64,000 nucleotides of DNA, taken from contig JAIYBC010000033.1 of the NCBI GenBank assembly GCA_027488845.1, positions 1 through 64,000 on the forward strand, in the 5' to 3' direction. The position numbers were made by a program, and so were the translations under genes. Below the pieces are notes generated by a model. The model was not told the DNA's origin. It did no database searches and saw nothing but the letters and a program-made list of their open reading frames with translations. This document shows, piece by piece, positions 28,872-37,825 of the stretch (positions are counted from its first letter, which is position 1; the number at the start of each line of letters is the position of its first letter). The stretch is from Verrucomicrobiales bacterium. Its GTDB lineage: Bacteria; Verrucomicrobiota; Verrucomicrobiia; Limisphaerales; UBA9464.

Positions 28872-30254
28872 TCAACCGACGTTTCCTGCAACCCGTGCCG
28901 GTGGAATGCGCAGGAGGAACACGGAACCGCTGGGTCCCGTGGACTCGAGGGCGACCTCGGCGCCCATGGCCAAGGCGAGCCTTCGCGTGATCGCGAGGCC
29001 GATTCCGGCGCCATCGGGTCGCGAGGAGATCGTCGGCTGGAAAAGATCCGCCCGAAGTCGATCCGGAATCCCGGACCCGGAATCGGCCACGCGGAATTCG
29101 AGGGGACCATCCGCTGCTCCCGAAAGCCGAACGCAGACCTCGGCGCCGTCCGGTGAAGCCTGCGCCGCGTTGGCGATCAGGTTCTCGAGGACCAACAGGA
29201 GCAGGTTGGCCTCGCGGTTCCCGAGGCGTCGTCGGGAATCGGCTTCGATGCGGAGCGAGACCCCGCGGGCGACACAGGCAGGAGGAATCCCCCGGGCCAG
29301 AATCGGCATCAGCTCCGCCACGGGAACCTCGTGTCCAAGAAGCCCGGAGTCGTCGCGCAGCACCCGCACGACCTCGTCGATCATCACCTTCATCCGACGT
29401 GCGGTGTCGCGCGCGTCGGTGACGCCCGCGCTGTCGGCAACACCGTCGGAAAGTCCGGCGACGAACGCCTGCAGCCCGGCGAGCGGACTTCGGAGGCCAT
29501 GGACGAGGTGCGAGGCGACGGCACCGACGGCGCCGGTCCTGTTCGCGAGGCTCAATTCGCGGTTGGTCTGCTCGAGAAGCCGGGTGCGTTCGGCCAGCAG
29601 GCGGTTGGCGCGGGCCAGACCGGAGAAGGCGACCGCCAGGGCGGCGGCCAGCGCGAACCCGGAAAGGACGAGCGTCAACGCTCCCTGCCGGCGCAACGCC
29701 TGGTCCATCCGCAGGTACTCCTGCTCGAGGCCGGAGGCGTCCAGTTCCAAGGCCAGGATCCCGCCGACGGCACCGACCTCGTCACGCAACGGGAAATGCA
29801 CCCGCAGCCGAGCGCCGGCGATGCCGTTGCCCGGGATGAATTGCGCTGCAGGCAAACCCGGAGCTGCCGGAACACCCGACGTCACCATCGGCGGCGGCAC
29901 GGCATCCTCGCCGACCAACCGGGAAGGAAACCGACCCTCCGCATCGTAGAGGGTCACCCCACGGAGGTTCTCCATCTGGGGCAACGCCGCGAACTCGACC
30001 GCCGCAAGAAGCGGATCGTCGAAGCCCTCGGAGCGCAGCGCGGAAAGGCGTCCCTCGAAGAGCGACGACACCGAACGGGCTTCCCGCACGGCCAACAGGG
30101 AATGGAGGTCCTGCTGGAGCCGTCGCCGCGTATGCAGGACCGTCGCCACGAGGATCCCGAGCGCGACCAGCGCCGCGAGGGCGGTGGTCAATGGGATCGG
30201 GGCCGTCCGACGGAAGAGCATGGTCTCGCCGAAGACTAGGGATCGACGTCTCAT
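28872..30254 (-). CDS. membrane sensor histidine kinase of an NtrB/NtrC-type pair
   Basis: A 460-residue inner-membrane kinase. Helix 1 (about 18-40) and helix 2 (about 191-215) flank a periplasmic sensor domain of about 150 residues. The HisKA domain has His252 in VASHLVHGLRSPLAGL, and the HATPase domain has N-box NLIANAAQAS, DSGSGIPD and FQPTISSRPDGAGIGLAI, the style of kinases that pair with sigma-54 activators. The start is the ATG at 30254, 4 bases after the stop of the barrel gene. It is the third gene of a minus-strand operon whose divergent neighbour at 32413 is an NtrC-type regulator lacking a kinase next to it on its own strand, so the two probably pair. Confidence 0.88.
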   Translation of the reverse strand: MRRRSLVFGETMLFRRTAPIPLTTALAALVALGILVATVLHTRRRLQQDLHSLLAVREARSVSSLFEGRLSALRSEGFDDPLLAAVEFAALPQMENLRGVTLYDAEGRFPSRLVGEDAVPPPMVTSGVPAAPGLPAAQFIPGNGIAGARLRVHFPLRDEVGAVGGILALELDASGLEQEYLRMDQALRRQGALTLVLSGFALAAALAVAFSGLARANRLLAERTRLLEQTNRELSLANRTGAVGAVASHLVHGLRSPLAGLQAFVAGLSDGVADSAGVTDARDTARRMKVMIDEVVRVLRDDSGLLGHEVPVAELMPILARGIPPACVARGVSLRIEADSRRRLGNREANLLLLVLENLIANAAQASPDGAEVCVRLSGAADGPLEFRVADSGSGIPDRLRADLFQPTISSRPDGAGIGLAITRRLALAMGAEVALESTGPSGSVFLLRIPPARVAGNVG

Positions 30255-30258
30255 CGCA

Positions 30259-31563
30259 CTAGAACTCCCATTCGAGGCCCGTCTGGACGGTGTGGGCATC
30301 GAAGGTTTCCAGCACCACGTTCGAGTCCTGGCGCTCGTAGAGTTCCTCGACGAACACGGTGAGGTGGTTCCCGAAACGCCGTTGGACGCGGAGCGTCAAC
30401 TCCAGGTCGTCGCGGCGACGGTAGGTGAAGAGGTCCTCGGGCGCCGGCGAGATGAACTGGCGCGCATAGCTCCAGTGGCTCCAGCGGCCGGACAGCGAAG
30501 CCGACCAAAGCCGAACATCCAGACGCAGCGTCGTGGCGACACCCATCCGGTCGAAGTCGTAGAAACCCACCTCCTCGTCCCGGTTGCCCTGGTGGAACAA
30601 CCGCACGGTGGTGCGGAACCTCGGCTTCTCCGTCCACTGATGCCGCCACACCAGTTCGGTCTGCATCTGCGTGAAACGTGCGAGGGTGTCCGGTTCCGGG
30701 ATGCCGAGCAGGTTCGCCGCGGGCCGCGAATCGTAGGCGCGGTCCTCGAGCCGCCACAGCAGTTCGACCGAGGAACCCGGCCGGTAGTCCCATCCCGCCG
30801 ACAGCCTCGGTCCCACGTTCCAGAATCCGTCGAGCGGCGTCTCGAAGTTCTGCCGCTGCCATTGGAAGCCGGCATCCATCCGCAACGAGCCCACCGGGTT
30901 CCAACGCAGCGAGGGATGCACCGAAAGGCTGTGCACTGTCGACCGCACCGCTCCGAGCCCGTCGAGCAGGGACGACGCGTCGAAGACCTGGTCCGCATAC
31001 AGGTGTTGGGCCACGAGGTCGGCGCTGAGGTGTTCTCCGAACAGCCGACGGTAGTCCGCCTGGGTGGCGAAGATCGTCTCCCCGCGGGCAGGCTCCTGGC
31101 CATCGGGAGCCCGCAATGAGCGCAGGTACCTCCGGTCGTCGCCCGTGAGCATCAGGTTGAACCGATGGGCGTCCACCGGCAGACGGAAGAGGAAGAACTC
31201 GAGACCCACCCCGGCGAACGGCGTCGCCTGCGAATTGGTCCCGGCCAGCAGCACGTTGTCCCTCCAGCCACCGGTCGACCTCAGCGTGAAAAGGGTCTGC
31301 CAGGCGAGGGATTCGGCGGTCGGCACGTCCTCCGGCACCCGGATCGGACCCGCGCTCCAAGGACCCGCCACCGCCCGGCGGTCCCAGCCGGCGAGGCCGA
31401 CGCAGACCAGGATGAGGAGGCAAAGACGTCCCAGCCGCCCGGAACCGACCCGGAACCGGCGGAAGGCGGAAATGGGACAGGCGGACCGGATGAGCGGTCC
31501 GCCTGTCCTCCAACCCGGACGCCGGAGACCCGTCCGGCGTCCCCGTTGGAAATTCTCAGCCAC
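30259..31563 (-). CDS. outer-membrane beta-barrel-like protein
   Basis: About 434 residues. A hydrophobic export signal (RLGRLCLLILVCVGLAGW, about residues 48-65 from this start) is followed by alternating polar/aromatic beta strands (LFTLRSTGGWRDNVLLAG, RFNLMLTGDDRRYLRSL, LRMDAGFQWQRQNF, LRLDVRLWSASLSGRWSHWSYARQF). The chain ends in GLEWEF, and a terminal Phe is the usual BAM recognition signal. The start is uncertain: GTG at 31563 overlaps the previous stop by a few bases and avoids a long overlap, while ATG at 31650 would overlap it by 95. Family not recognised. Between a helical periplasmic protein and a sensor kinase, it could be the regulated target or part of the sensing. Confidence 0.7.
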   Translation of the reverse strand: MAENFQRGRRTGLRRPGWRTGGPLIRSACPISAFRRFRVGSGRLGRLCLLILVCVGLAGWDRRAVAGPWSAGPIRVPEDVPTAESLAWQTLFTLRSTGGWRDNVLLAGTNSQATPFAGVGLEFFLFRLPVDAHRFNLMLTGDDRRYLRSLRAPDGQEPARGETIFATQADYRRLFGEHLSADLVAQHLYADQVFDASSLLDGLGAVRSTVHSLSVHPSLRWNPVGSLRMDAGFQWQRQNFETPLDGFWNVGPRLSAGWDYRPGSSVELLWRLEDRAYDSRPAANLLGIPEPDTLARFTQMQTELVWRHQWTEKPRFRTTVRLFHQGNRDEEVGFYDFDRMGVATTLRLDVRLWSASLSGRWSHWSYARQFISPAPEDLFTYRRRDDLELTLRVQRRFGNHLTVFVEELYERQDSNVVLETFDAHTVQTGLEWEF

Positions 31564-32044
31564 GAGGACGATCGCCGCCACGTCCACGGCCCTGGCCGCC
31601 ACCGGTGCCGGTGCCGTCCTGCTGCTCGCGCAGCGTGTGCCGGATCTCACGGAGCTGGTCTCGGATCTCGGTGCGGAGCGTCTGGGTGTCCGTCAGGAAA
31701 CGCTCGCGGTTCGCACGGAGCTGTTCGCGGATCCGGTTGCGTTCCTCCTCGGTCGCCGCCCGGAGAGTCGAGGTCAGCTCGCGCTGCCCGCTGATGAAGG
31801 TCTGGGAAAGCTCGCGGTAGCGGGCGATCTGGTCCTGCAACGCCTGCGGCAGCTGGCTCAACACGCCCGAGGGAACCTCGATGCGCGGGACCTCGATGCG
31901 CGGGCCACGACCCGGCCTCTCGGCGGGAGGGGTCGTCGTGGGACGGTCCTCCCGGCGGACTTCCGTCTCGGCGCCGAAAGCGGTCGCGCCGGCGGCCAGA
32001 GCGGCCACCACGGTCAGGATGCGAATGGAACTGTGGATCTTCAT
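31556..32044 (-). CDS. exported charged helical protein, Spy-like in character
   Basis: A 162-residue protein with a clear signal peptide (MKIHSSIRILTVVAALAAGATAFGAE). The mature part is long, highly charged helix (QDQIARYRELSQTFISGQRE, ATEEERNRIREQLRANRERF, LRTEIRDQLREIRHTLREQQ), followed by a Gly/Arg tail. It resembles periplasmic Spy/CpxP-type chaperones in size and character, but no LTxxQ motif is seen, so the likeness is only general. First gene of the operon with the barrel protein and kinase. A sigma-54-type promoter lies about 85 bases upstream. The start is the ATG at 32044, preceded by a purine-rich stretch (AAGAAGGGCAAGAAC). Confidence 0.75.
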   Translation of the reverse strand: MKIHSSIRILTVVAALAAGATAFGAETEVRREDRPTTTPPAERPGRGPRIEVPRIEVPSGVLSQLPQALQDQIARYRELSQTFISGQRELTSTLRAATEEERNRIREQLRANRERFLTDTQTLRTEIRDQLREIRHTLREQQDGTGTGGGQGRGRGGDRPRG

Positions 32045-32128
32045 GTTCTTGCCCTTCTTGGATTGCTGACTTCGCTGCGGCCGCTCCGGAACCCATCCGG
32101 ACATGCCCCGCGATTCTGCCAACTCCCC

Positions 32129-32144
32129 TGCACATGGAATGCCA
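32129..32144 (-). promoter_or_regulatory. candidate sigma-54 promoter for the 32044-28872 operon
   Basis: On the minus strand the sequence TGGCATTCCATGTGCA matches the sigma-54 pattern TGGCAC-N5-TTGCA, with the required GG-N10-GC spacing. It is about 85 bases upstream of the ATG at 32044 and about 80 bases downstream of the first CCCCAGTTGGGG palindrome. Such a promoter needs an NtrC-type activator, and one is encoded divergently at 32413. Inferred from motif and position only. Confidence 0.55.
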
Positions 32145-32221
32145 GCCCGCCGAAGAATCTGGAACACCTTTCAATCAGGCACTTACGATGGATGTCACGC
32201 TCCATGAGCCTGCGGGGCCGG

Positions 32222-32267
32222 CCCCAGTTGGGGAATAGTCCCCAACCCGCGGACCCCAGTTGGGGAA
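32222..32267. promoter_or_regulatory. paired CCCCAGTTGGGG palindromes, candidate enhancer sites
   Basis: Two identical copies of CCCCAGTTGGGGAA start at 32222 and 32254. Their centres are 32 bases apart, three turns of the helix. The first also forms the longer dyad GTTGGGG-N6-CCCCAAC (32227-32246). They lie in the 368-base gap between divergent genes, upstream of the sigma-54-type promoter at 32129-32144. Spacing and symmetry suit dimeric binding of a Fis-type HTH regulator such as the one encoded at 32413. Nothing else recognisable is in the gap. Confidence 0.55.
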
Positions 32268-32412
32268 CCGACCCCGACAGTACCAGAGGTTCGTGCGGAT
32301 CGGGCTTTCCGATCACGTTGGTTTCCCGATAGAAGCCGTCCTGTTCCGAAGTCCGACGTCCAACCAGGGATGGCACCTCCGGTCGCGCCGTCCTCAAACC
32401 TTCCGCCGCCTC

Positions 32413-33831
32413 ATGTCCTCCGATCCGCTCGCCGGCCTGAACGTGTTCGTCCTCGAGGACGAACCGCTCTGGCGTCGCCATGTCGTGTCCGGCCTCGAAC
32501 GCCTCGGGGCCGAAGTCACCGCCGTCGACCGCGTCGCCGCCGCGCGGGAGATCCTCGCCAAGGACAACTTCGACTTCGCGCTGATCGACGTGAACCTGCC
32601 GGACGGCCTCGGACCCGACCTGCTTCGGGACCGGGTGTTCCCCTCCCACACCGGCGTGGTGGTCATGACCTCGGAGGGCGGGATCCGCGGCGCGGTCGAG
32701 GCGATGCGGCTCGGCGCCTTGGACTACCTGCCGAAGCCCTTCGAACCGGACGCGCTGGCCCTGACCCTGCGTCGGGCCCGCTCGGCCCGCGCCGCCGGCC
32801 GCGTCGAGGAACAGCGCCGCTCGGGTTCGCCCCGACTCTTCTTCGGACCCGCGCTGGCGGGCGTCGAGGCGCAGGTGCGGAAGATCCTCGCGGCCGACCA
32901 GCGCATGCTGACCGCCTTGCCCCCGGTGCTCATCCAAGGGGAAACCGGCACGGGCAAGACCACCGTCGCCCGCTGGCTCCACAACGAGGGACCCCGCGGC
33001 AGCGCCCCACTGGTCGAGGCGAACTGCTCCGCCATCCCCGACTCGCTCGCGGAATCCGAGCTCTTCGGCCACGAGAAGGGCGCCTTCACGGACGCCCGTT
33101 CCACCCGCATCGGTCTCTTCGAGGCGGCCCACGGCGGCACCCTGTTCCTCGACGAACTCACCAGCCTCTCCCTCGGCATCCAGGCCAAGCTGCTCACCAC
33201 GCTCGAGGACCGGCGCATCCGGAGGGTCGGCGGCAACCGCTGGATTCCAGTGGATGTCCGCGTGGTCACCGCCGCAAACCGCGACCTTCGCGCGATGGTG
33301 GCCGCGGGGACCTTCCGCGAGGACCTGCTCCACCGACTGGACCTCTTCCGCGTCCATCTGCCGCCGCTCCGGGAACGCGCCGCGGACCTGCTCCCCCTCG
33401 CCGAGGCCCTCCTCGGGCAGGTCGCCGAACGGCACCGCCTTCCCCGACGGCCGCTCTCGGAGACCGGCCGTCGCCGCCTCCTCGGTTACACCTGGCCCGG
33501 CAACGTGCGGGAACTCATGCACGAACTGGAACGGGCGCTGGTCTTCGAGGAAGGACCCGCGTTGGACCTCGAATCGCTTCTCGGCGCCGGCGCCGGGGGA
33601 GCCAACGTATCGGCTGTTGCCACTTCCGATTCCCTGCCGGGCGGCACCGCAACCACCGACTGGTGGAATGCCGGCTTCCAGTTTCCCGAGTCCGGGTTCT
33701 CGCTGGAGGACGCCATCCTCCGCCTGATCCGCGAGGCGCTCGCCCAATCCGACGGGAACGTCTCCGCCGCCGCCCGTCGGCTCGGGGTTTCCCGCGACTA
33801 CCTCCGCTACCGCCTCGGTCCGGCGAAGTAG
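32413..33831 (+). CDS. NtrC-family sigma-54-dependent response regulator
   Basis: A 472-residue enhancer-binding protein. The receiver domain has Glu15-Asp16 (VLEDEPLWRRH) and phospho-acceptor Asp59 (ALIDVNLPDG). The AAA+ domain has Walker A GETGTGKTTVARW, ESELFGHEKGAFTDARS, Walker B GGTLFLDEL and the arginine-rich RIRRVGGNRWIPVDVRVVTAANRDL. The C-terminal Fis-type HTH is DGNVSAAARRLGVSRDYLRYRL. The sigma-54 contact loop reads GAFTDA where GAFTGA is usual; GAFTDA occurs in other members. The start is the ATG at 32413. No kinase is adjacent on its strand; the divergent operon supplies one. It precedes the cytochrome/WD40 gene by 54 bases. Confidence 0.94.
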   Translation: MSSDPLAGLNVFVLEDEPLWRRHVVSGLERLGAEVTAVDRVAAAREILAKDNFDFALIDVNLPDGLGPDLLRDRVFPSHTGVVVMTSEGGIRGAVEAMRLGALDYLPKPFEPDALALTLRRARSARAAGRVEEQRRSGSPRLFFGPALAGVEAQVRKILAADQRMLTALPPVLIQGETGTGKTTVARWLHNEGPRGSAPLVEANCSAIPDSLAESELFGHEKGAFTDARSTRIGLFEAAHGGTLFLDELTSLSLGIQAKLLTTLEDRRIRRVGGNRWIPVDVRVVTAANRDLRAMVAAGTFREDLLHRLDLFRVHLPPLRERAADLLPLAEALLGQVAERHRLPRRPLSETGRRRLLGYTWPGNVRELMHELERALVFEEGPALDLESLLGAGAGGANVSAVATSDSLPGGTATTDWWNAGFQFPESGFSLEDAILRLIREALAQSDGNVSAAARRLGVSRDYLRYRLGPAK

Positions 33832-33885
33832 GAATCGCCGCATCCAAGCCCCGCGGAGTTGCCAGCCGCCGATCCTACGGGCTCC

Positions 33886-36800
33886 ATGGGCGCGTCTCCC
33901 TTGAAGCGTCCCGTGGCAAACCTCCGGCCGTGGCTTCTCGCCGCCCTCCTCTGCCTTCCCATGAAGGCGGCGGCCGCGCCGTCGAAACAGACCCGTGCCG
34001 CGATGGAGGTCCTCCGCTCGGAATGCCTCTCCTGCCACGGCGAGAAGCGGAAGGGCGGTCTCGACCTGTCCAGCCGGGAAGGCCTGCTGCGCGGCGGCGA
34101 CGAAGGCCCGGCCGTCGTCCCGGGCCGCCCGGACCAAAGCCGCCTCGTCGCGCTCGTCGAGGTCCAAGGCGATCCGCACATGCCGCCGCGCAAGCAGCTC
34201 GATCCGGCCCGGATCCGCACGCTCCGCGACTGGGTCCGCGCCGGCGCCCCTTGGGACGCCGCGGCCCTCGGCGAAGAGGATTCGGGTCCGCGTCACGACG
34301 TCCGCCTGGAACCGCTGCCCGAAGGATTCCGCCCGGTGACCGCGCTGGCCGTTTCACCGGACGGCACACGGCTGGCAGTGGGACGCGGCGGCTCGATCCT
34401 CCTGCACGACCTCACCCGGACGAACCGTCCCGTCCTCAGGGAAGCCCAGGCCCACGTGGACGCCGTCCAGTCCCTCGCCTGGAGCCACGACGGGACACGC
34501 CTCGTCTCGGGGGCGTTCCGTTCCATCCGGTTCTGGAATCCGGACACGCTGGAACCCGACGGCGGCGCCTCCAATGTCCTCACCGGACGGATCACCGCGC
34601 TGGCCTTCAGCCCCGACGACGCCCGGCTGGCGGCCGCCGACGGCGGAGATGGCCGGCCCGGTTGGATCCGGATCCTCGCTTCCGGCACCCGACGCGCAGA
34701 GGCCTCATGGAAGGCCCATGGCGACACCGTCTTCAGCCTCCAGTACAGCCGCGACGGAAGCCGGCTCGTGAGCGCCGGCGGCGATTCCCTGGTGAAGGTC
34801 TGGGACGCCGCGAAGCGCTCCGAGATCGCCGTGCTCGAAGGGCATACCGCACAGGTGCTGTCCGCGGCGTTCAACACCAACGCCACACAGGTCGTCAGCG
34901 GCGGCGCCGACCGGCAAGTGAAGGTCTGGGACATCGCCACACGGGAGAAGGTCACGTCGCTGGGCAACCACACCGCCGGCATCACCGCGGTGGTCTGGCC
35001 GGCCGACGGCTCCGCGGTCGCCGTCGCCACCGAGAAGGGAGAGGTCTTCCGCTACACGCGGCTGAAGGCGCATTCCGGGGAACAGAGTTCGGCGACCGCG
35101 GACGAGCGGCGTATCGGTTCGCTCGATTCCACCGCGCTCAGCCTTGTGGCTTCGCCGGACGGACGTCTTCTCCACGCCGGCGGCCACGACGGTTCGGTGA
35201 AGGTCTGGGATGGCGAGTCGCGGCAGCTCGCGACGCTGTCGGTTCCGGGCTCTTCGGCACCATCCCTTCCAGCGCCCCGAAGGGATCCGGCGCCTCCGCG
35301 GAGCTCCGCCGCGGGGCCGGAGAAGACGCCCGCCACCCTGAAGTCGACGGCATTCCGTTCCATTGCGGTGCACCCGACGGAACTCGAACTCGGACCCCGG
35401 TCGCCACAGCGCGCATTCCGGGTCACGGGACTCGACGCCGACGGCTTCGAGGTCGACCTGACACCCTATGTCCGTGTCGACGTGCCACGGCGCTCGGGCC
35501 TGGAATCCCTTGGGATCCGTGGACTCCGTCTGCTTCCCGGCACCGCCGCCGGAACCAACGCGGTCGGCCTGCGGTTCGGACGGCTGACGACGACGCTGCG
35601 GGTACGAAACGGGACGATGCCGACTACGGAACCCGATCCATCCTTCGTCGGGGACGTGCTGCCGCTGCTGAGCCAGGCCGGCTGCGCTGCCGGAGCCTGC
35701 CACGCCAAGCCCGATGGCCAGAATGGGTTCAAGCTCTCGGTGTTTTCCTTCGACCCGGCTTCGGACCACGCCGAGATCGTGAAGGAGGACCGCGGCCGCC
35801 GTGTCTTCCCCGCCGCACCCGACGAAAGCCTGCTCCTGCAGAAGGCGACCGGCCGGATCCCACACGAAGGCGGACGCCGGTTCGAGGTGGGCTCGCCGAT
35901 CCACCGGACCCTCGTCGGTTGGATCCGAGCGGGCATGCCCTACGTGGCCACGAACGAACCGGCCCTCGCCTCGCTGGAGGTGTTTCCGTCCGCCCGACGC
36001 CACCGGAACGGAGCCACACAGCGGCTGCTCGTCGAAGCCCGATACACGGACGGTTCGACTCGGGACGTCACCGCGCTCGCCGCCTTCGAGTCCAACGATC
36101 CCGAGCTGGCCCGCGTCGACCCGGAAGGACGCATCACGATCGGCCAGGTCGCCGGGCAAGGCGTGGTCGTGGCCCGCTACATGGGGCTCGTCGCCGATTC
36201 CCGGATCCTGGTCCCGGCACGACGCCTCTTCCCGATGGCCGACTACGCGGCGATTCCCACCAACAACTTCATCGACGCGTTCGCGCTGGCTCGCTTCCAG
36301 GAGCTGGGGTTGAAGCCGTCCGAAGTCTGTGACGACTCCGTCTTCCTGCGACGTGCAACGCTCGATACCCTCGGTCGAATCCCCACGGCGGACGAGGTCC
36401 GGGAGTTTCTCGCCGACACCGACCCGGCCCGGCGTTCGAAGCTCGTGGACCGGCTTCTCGAGGATACCGCCTACGCCGACCACTGGGCCAACAAGTGGAC
36501 CGACCTGCTTCGGCCAAACCCGGACCGCGTCGGGGTGAAGAGCGTCTTCGTGCTGGACCAGTGGGTGCGCGAGCAGTTCCGCCGGAACGTCCCCTACGAC
36601 CGGTTCGTCCGCGACATCCTCACCGCAGAAGGCTCCAACCACCGGGACGGACCGGCGGTGATCTACCGCGACCGTCGGGAGCCCGCGGAGCTGACCACGA
36701 TGTTCAGCCAACTCTTCCTCGGCACGCGGCTCGAGTGCGCACGGTGCCACCACCACCCGAACGAGAAGTGGAGCCAGGAGGACTTCTACCGCCTCGCAGC

Positions 36801-37743
36801 CTATTTCGGGCCGGTGAAGCAGAAGGGTGCCGGCCTCTCGCCGCCGATCTCCGCAGGCACGGAGACCTTCTTCGCCGCCTCGGGCGGGAGGGTCACACAT
36901 CCGGTCACCGGAGAGGTGTTGAGCCCCCGCCCACCCGATGGGCCGGCGCCCGCCTCGGCTTCCGGAGACCCACGCATCGCGTTGGCCGACTGGCTCACCG
37001 CGCCACGGAATCCCTTCTTCGCCCGGGCCGCGGTGAACCGGGTCTGGGCGGCGTTCTTCGGACGGGGAGTCGTGCATCCGGTGGACGACTTCCGCATCTC
37101 CAATCCGGGCGCCAACACAGCGCTGCTCGATGCGCTCGCGGAAGACTTCGAGGCGAACGGCCACGACTTGAAGCGCCTGATGCGGACGATCCTGGGTTCG
37201 CGGCTCTACCAGCTCTCCTCCGAGCCGAACGAGACCAATGTCGGCGACAACCGTGCGTTCTCGCGGGCGTACCGACGGCGACTTCCGGCGGAGGTGCTGT
37301 TGGACGCGGTGAGCGACGTCACCGGCGTCCCCGAATCCTTCTCGGCAGTGCCCATCGGCGGCCGCGCCAACCAGGCCTGGAGCTACAAGATCGAGTCGCA
37401 CTTCATGGACGCCTTCGGCCGGCCGAACTCCAGCAGCGACTGCCCCTGCGAACGCGACCAGCAGCTCAGCGTGGTCCAGTCGCTGCACCTGATGAACTCC
37501 CGGTCGCTCCAGTCCAAGCTCTCTTCCGACTCCGGCCGTGCCGCGAAGCTGGCCGCCGGAGACTGGCCGCCGGCGCGGATCGTCGAGGAGCTGTATCTCG
37601 TCACGCTGGCCCGCCGTCCGACTCCGACCGAAGTGGAACGCGCAACCACGGCGTTCGCCGCGAAGGAAGCCACCCGGCGGACCGCGACCGAGGATCTCCT
37701 CTGGGCCTTGCTCAACTCGCCGGAGTTCCTGTTGAACCATTGA
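33886..37743 (+). CDS. giant exported cytochrome-WD40-DUF1549-DUF1553 protein
   Basis: A 1285-residue exported protein of the Planctomycete/Verrucomicrobium type. In order: signal peptide (PWLLAALLCLPMKAAAA, about 15-31); a cytochrome-like domain with one CxxCH haem site (Cys47-Cys50-His51, ECLSCHG); six to seven WD40 repeats (about 125-440, e.g. GDSLVKVWDAAKRSEIAVLEGH); a Pro-rich linker; a second Cys motif GCAAGACHAKPDG near residue 600 (CX4CH, usual in this family); an Ig-like BIG2 segment (about 690-780); DUF1549 (about 793-1010); and DUF1553 (about 1028-1285). The start is the ATG at 33886; a TTG nine codons upstream is possible. The DUF1501 partner often found next to such genes is absent. 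Electron transfer or polysaccharide-linked oxidation is speculated for the family; function unproven. Confidence 0.93.
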   Translation: MGASPLKRPVANLRPWLLAALLCLPMKAAAAPSKQTRAAMEVLRSECLSCHGEKRKGGLDLSSREGLLRGGDEGPAVVPGRPDQSRLVALVEVQGDPHMPPRKQLDPARIRTLRDWVRAGAPWDAAALGEEDSGPRHDVRLEPLPEGFRPVTALAVSPDGTRLAVGRGGSILLHDLTRTNRPVLREAQAHVDAVQSLAWSHDGTRLVSGAFRSIRFWNPDTLEPDGGASNVLTGRITALAFSPDDARLAAADGGDGRPGWIRILASGTRRAEASWKAHGDTVFSLQYSRDGSRLVSAGGDSLVKVWDAAKRSEIAVLEGHTAQVLSAAFNTNATQVVSGGADRQVKVWDIATREKVTSLGNHTAGITAVVWPADGSAVAVATEKGEVFRYTRLKAHSGEQSSATADERRIGSLDSTALSLVASPDGRLLHAGGHDGSVKVWDGESRQLATLSVPGSSAPSLPAPRRDPAPPRSSAAGPEKTPATLKSTAFRSIAVHPTELELGPRSPQRAFRVTGLDADGFEVDLTPYVRVDVPRRSGLESLGIRGLRLLPGTAAGTNAVGLRFGRLTTTLRVRNGTMPTTEPDPSFVGDVLPLLSQAGCAAGACHAKPDGQNGFKLSVFSFDPASDHAEIVKEDRGRRVFPAAPDESLLLQKATGRIPHEGGRRFEVGSPIHRTLVGWIRAGMPYVATNEPALASLEVFPSARRHRNGATQRLLVEARYTDGSTRDVTALAAFESNDPELARVDPEGRITIGQVAGQGVVVARYMGLVADSRILVPARRLFPMADYAAIPTNNFIDAFALARFQELGLKPSEVCDDSVFLRRATLDTLGRIPTADEVREFLADTDPARRSKLVDRLLEDTAYADHWANKWTDLLRPNPDRVGVKSVFVLDQWVREQFRRNVPYDRFVRDILTAEGSNHRDGPAVIYRDRREPAELTTMFSQLFLGTRLECARCHHHPNEKWSQEDFYRLAAYFGPVKQKGAGLSPPISAGTETFFAASGGRVTHPVTGEVLSPRPPDGPAPASASGDPRIALADWLTAPRNPFFARAAVNRVWAAFFGRGVVHPVDDFRISNPGANTALLDALAEDFEANGHDLKRLMRTILGSRLYQLSSEPNETNVGDNRAFSRAYRRRLPAEVLLDAVSDVTGVPESFSAVPIGGRANQAWSYKIESHFMDAFGRPNSSSDCPCERDQQLSVVQSLHLMNSRSLQSKLSSDSGRAAKLAAGDWPPARIVEELYLVTLARRPTPTEVERATTAFAAKEATRRTATEDLLWALLNSPEFLLNH

Positions 37744-37825
37744 CCCACCACCGCCCGGGCGCGGTCCGGTTGTCCCAAGGAACGCCGACATTGTCCGTGG
37801 CGATCCAGGGTGGAAACTTCATCCC

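Noticed and set aside
32413-33831. GAFTDA instead of GAFTGA as evidence that the NtrC-type protein cannot contact sigma-54
   Set aside because: GAFTDA occurs in other enhancer-binding proteins, so the change does not by itself argue against sigma-54 dependence.
32370-36332. 1320-codon plus-strand frame overlapping the NtrC-type regulator and cytochrome gene in another phase
   Set aside because: Arg/Pro/Gly-rich shadow frame; the regulator and cytochrome frames have full domain matches across the same bases.
34705-37791. 1028-codon minus-strand frame opposite the cytochrome/WD40 gene
   Set aside because: Antisense shadow with no recognisable domain; the sense gene carries haem, WD40 and DUF motifs in order.
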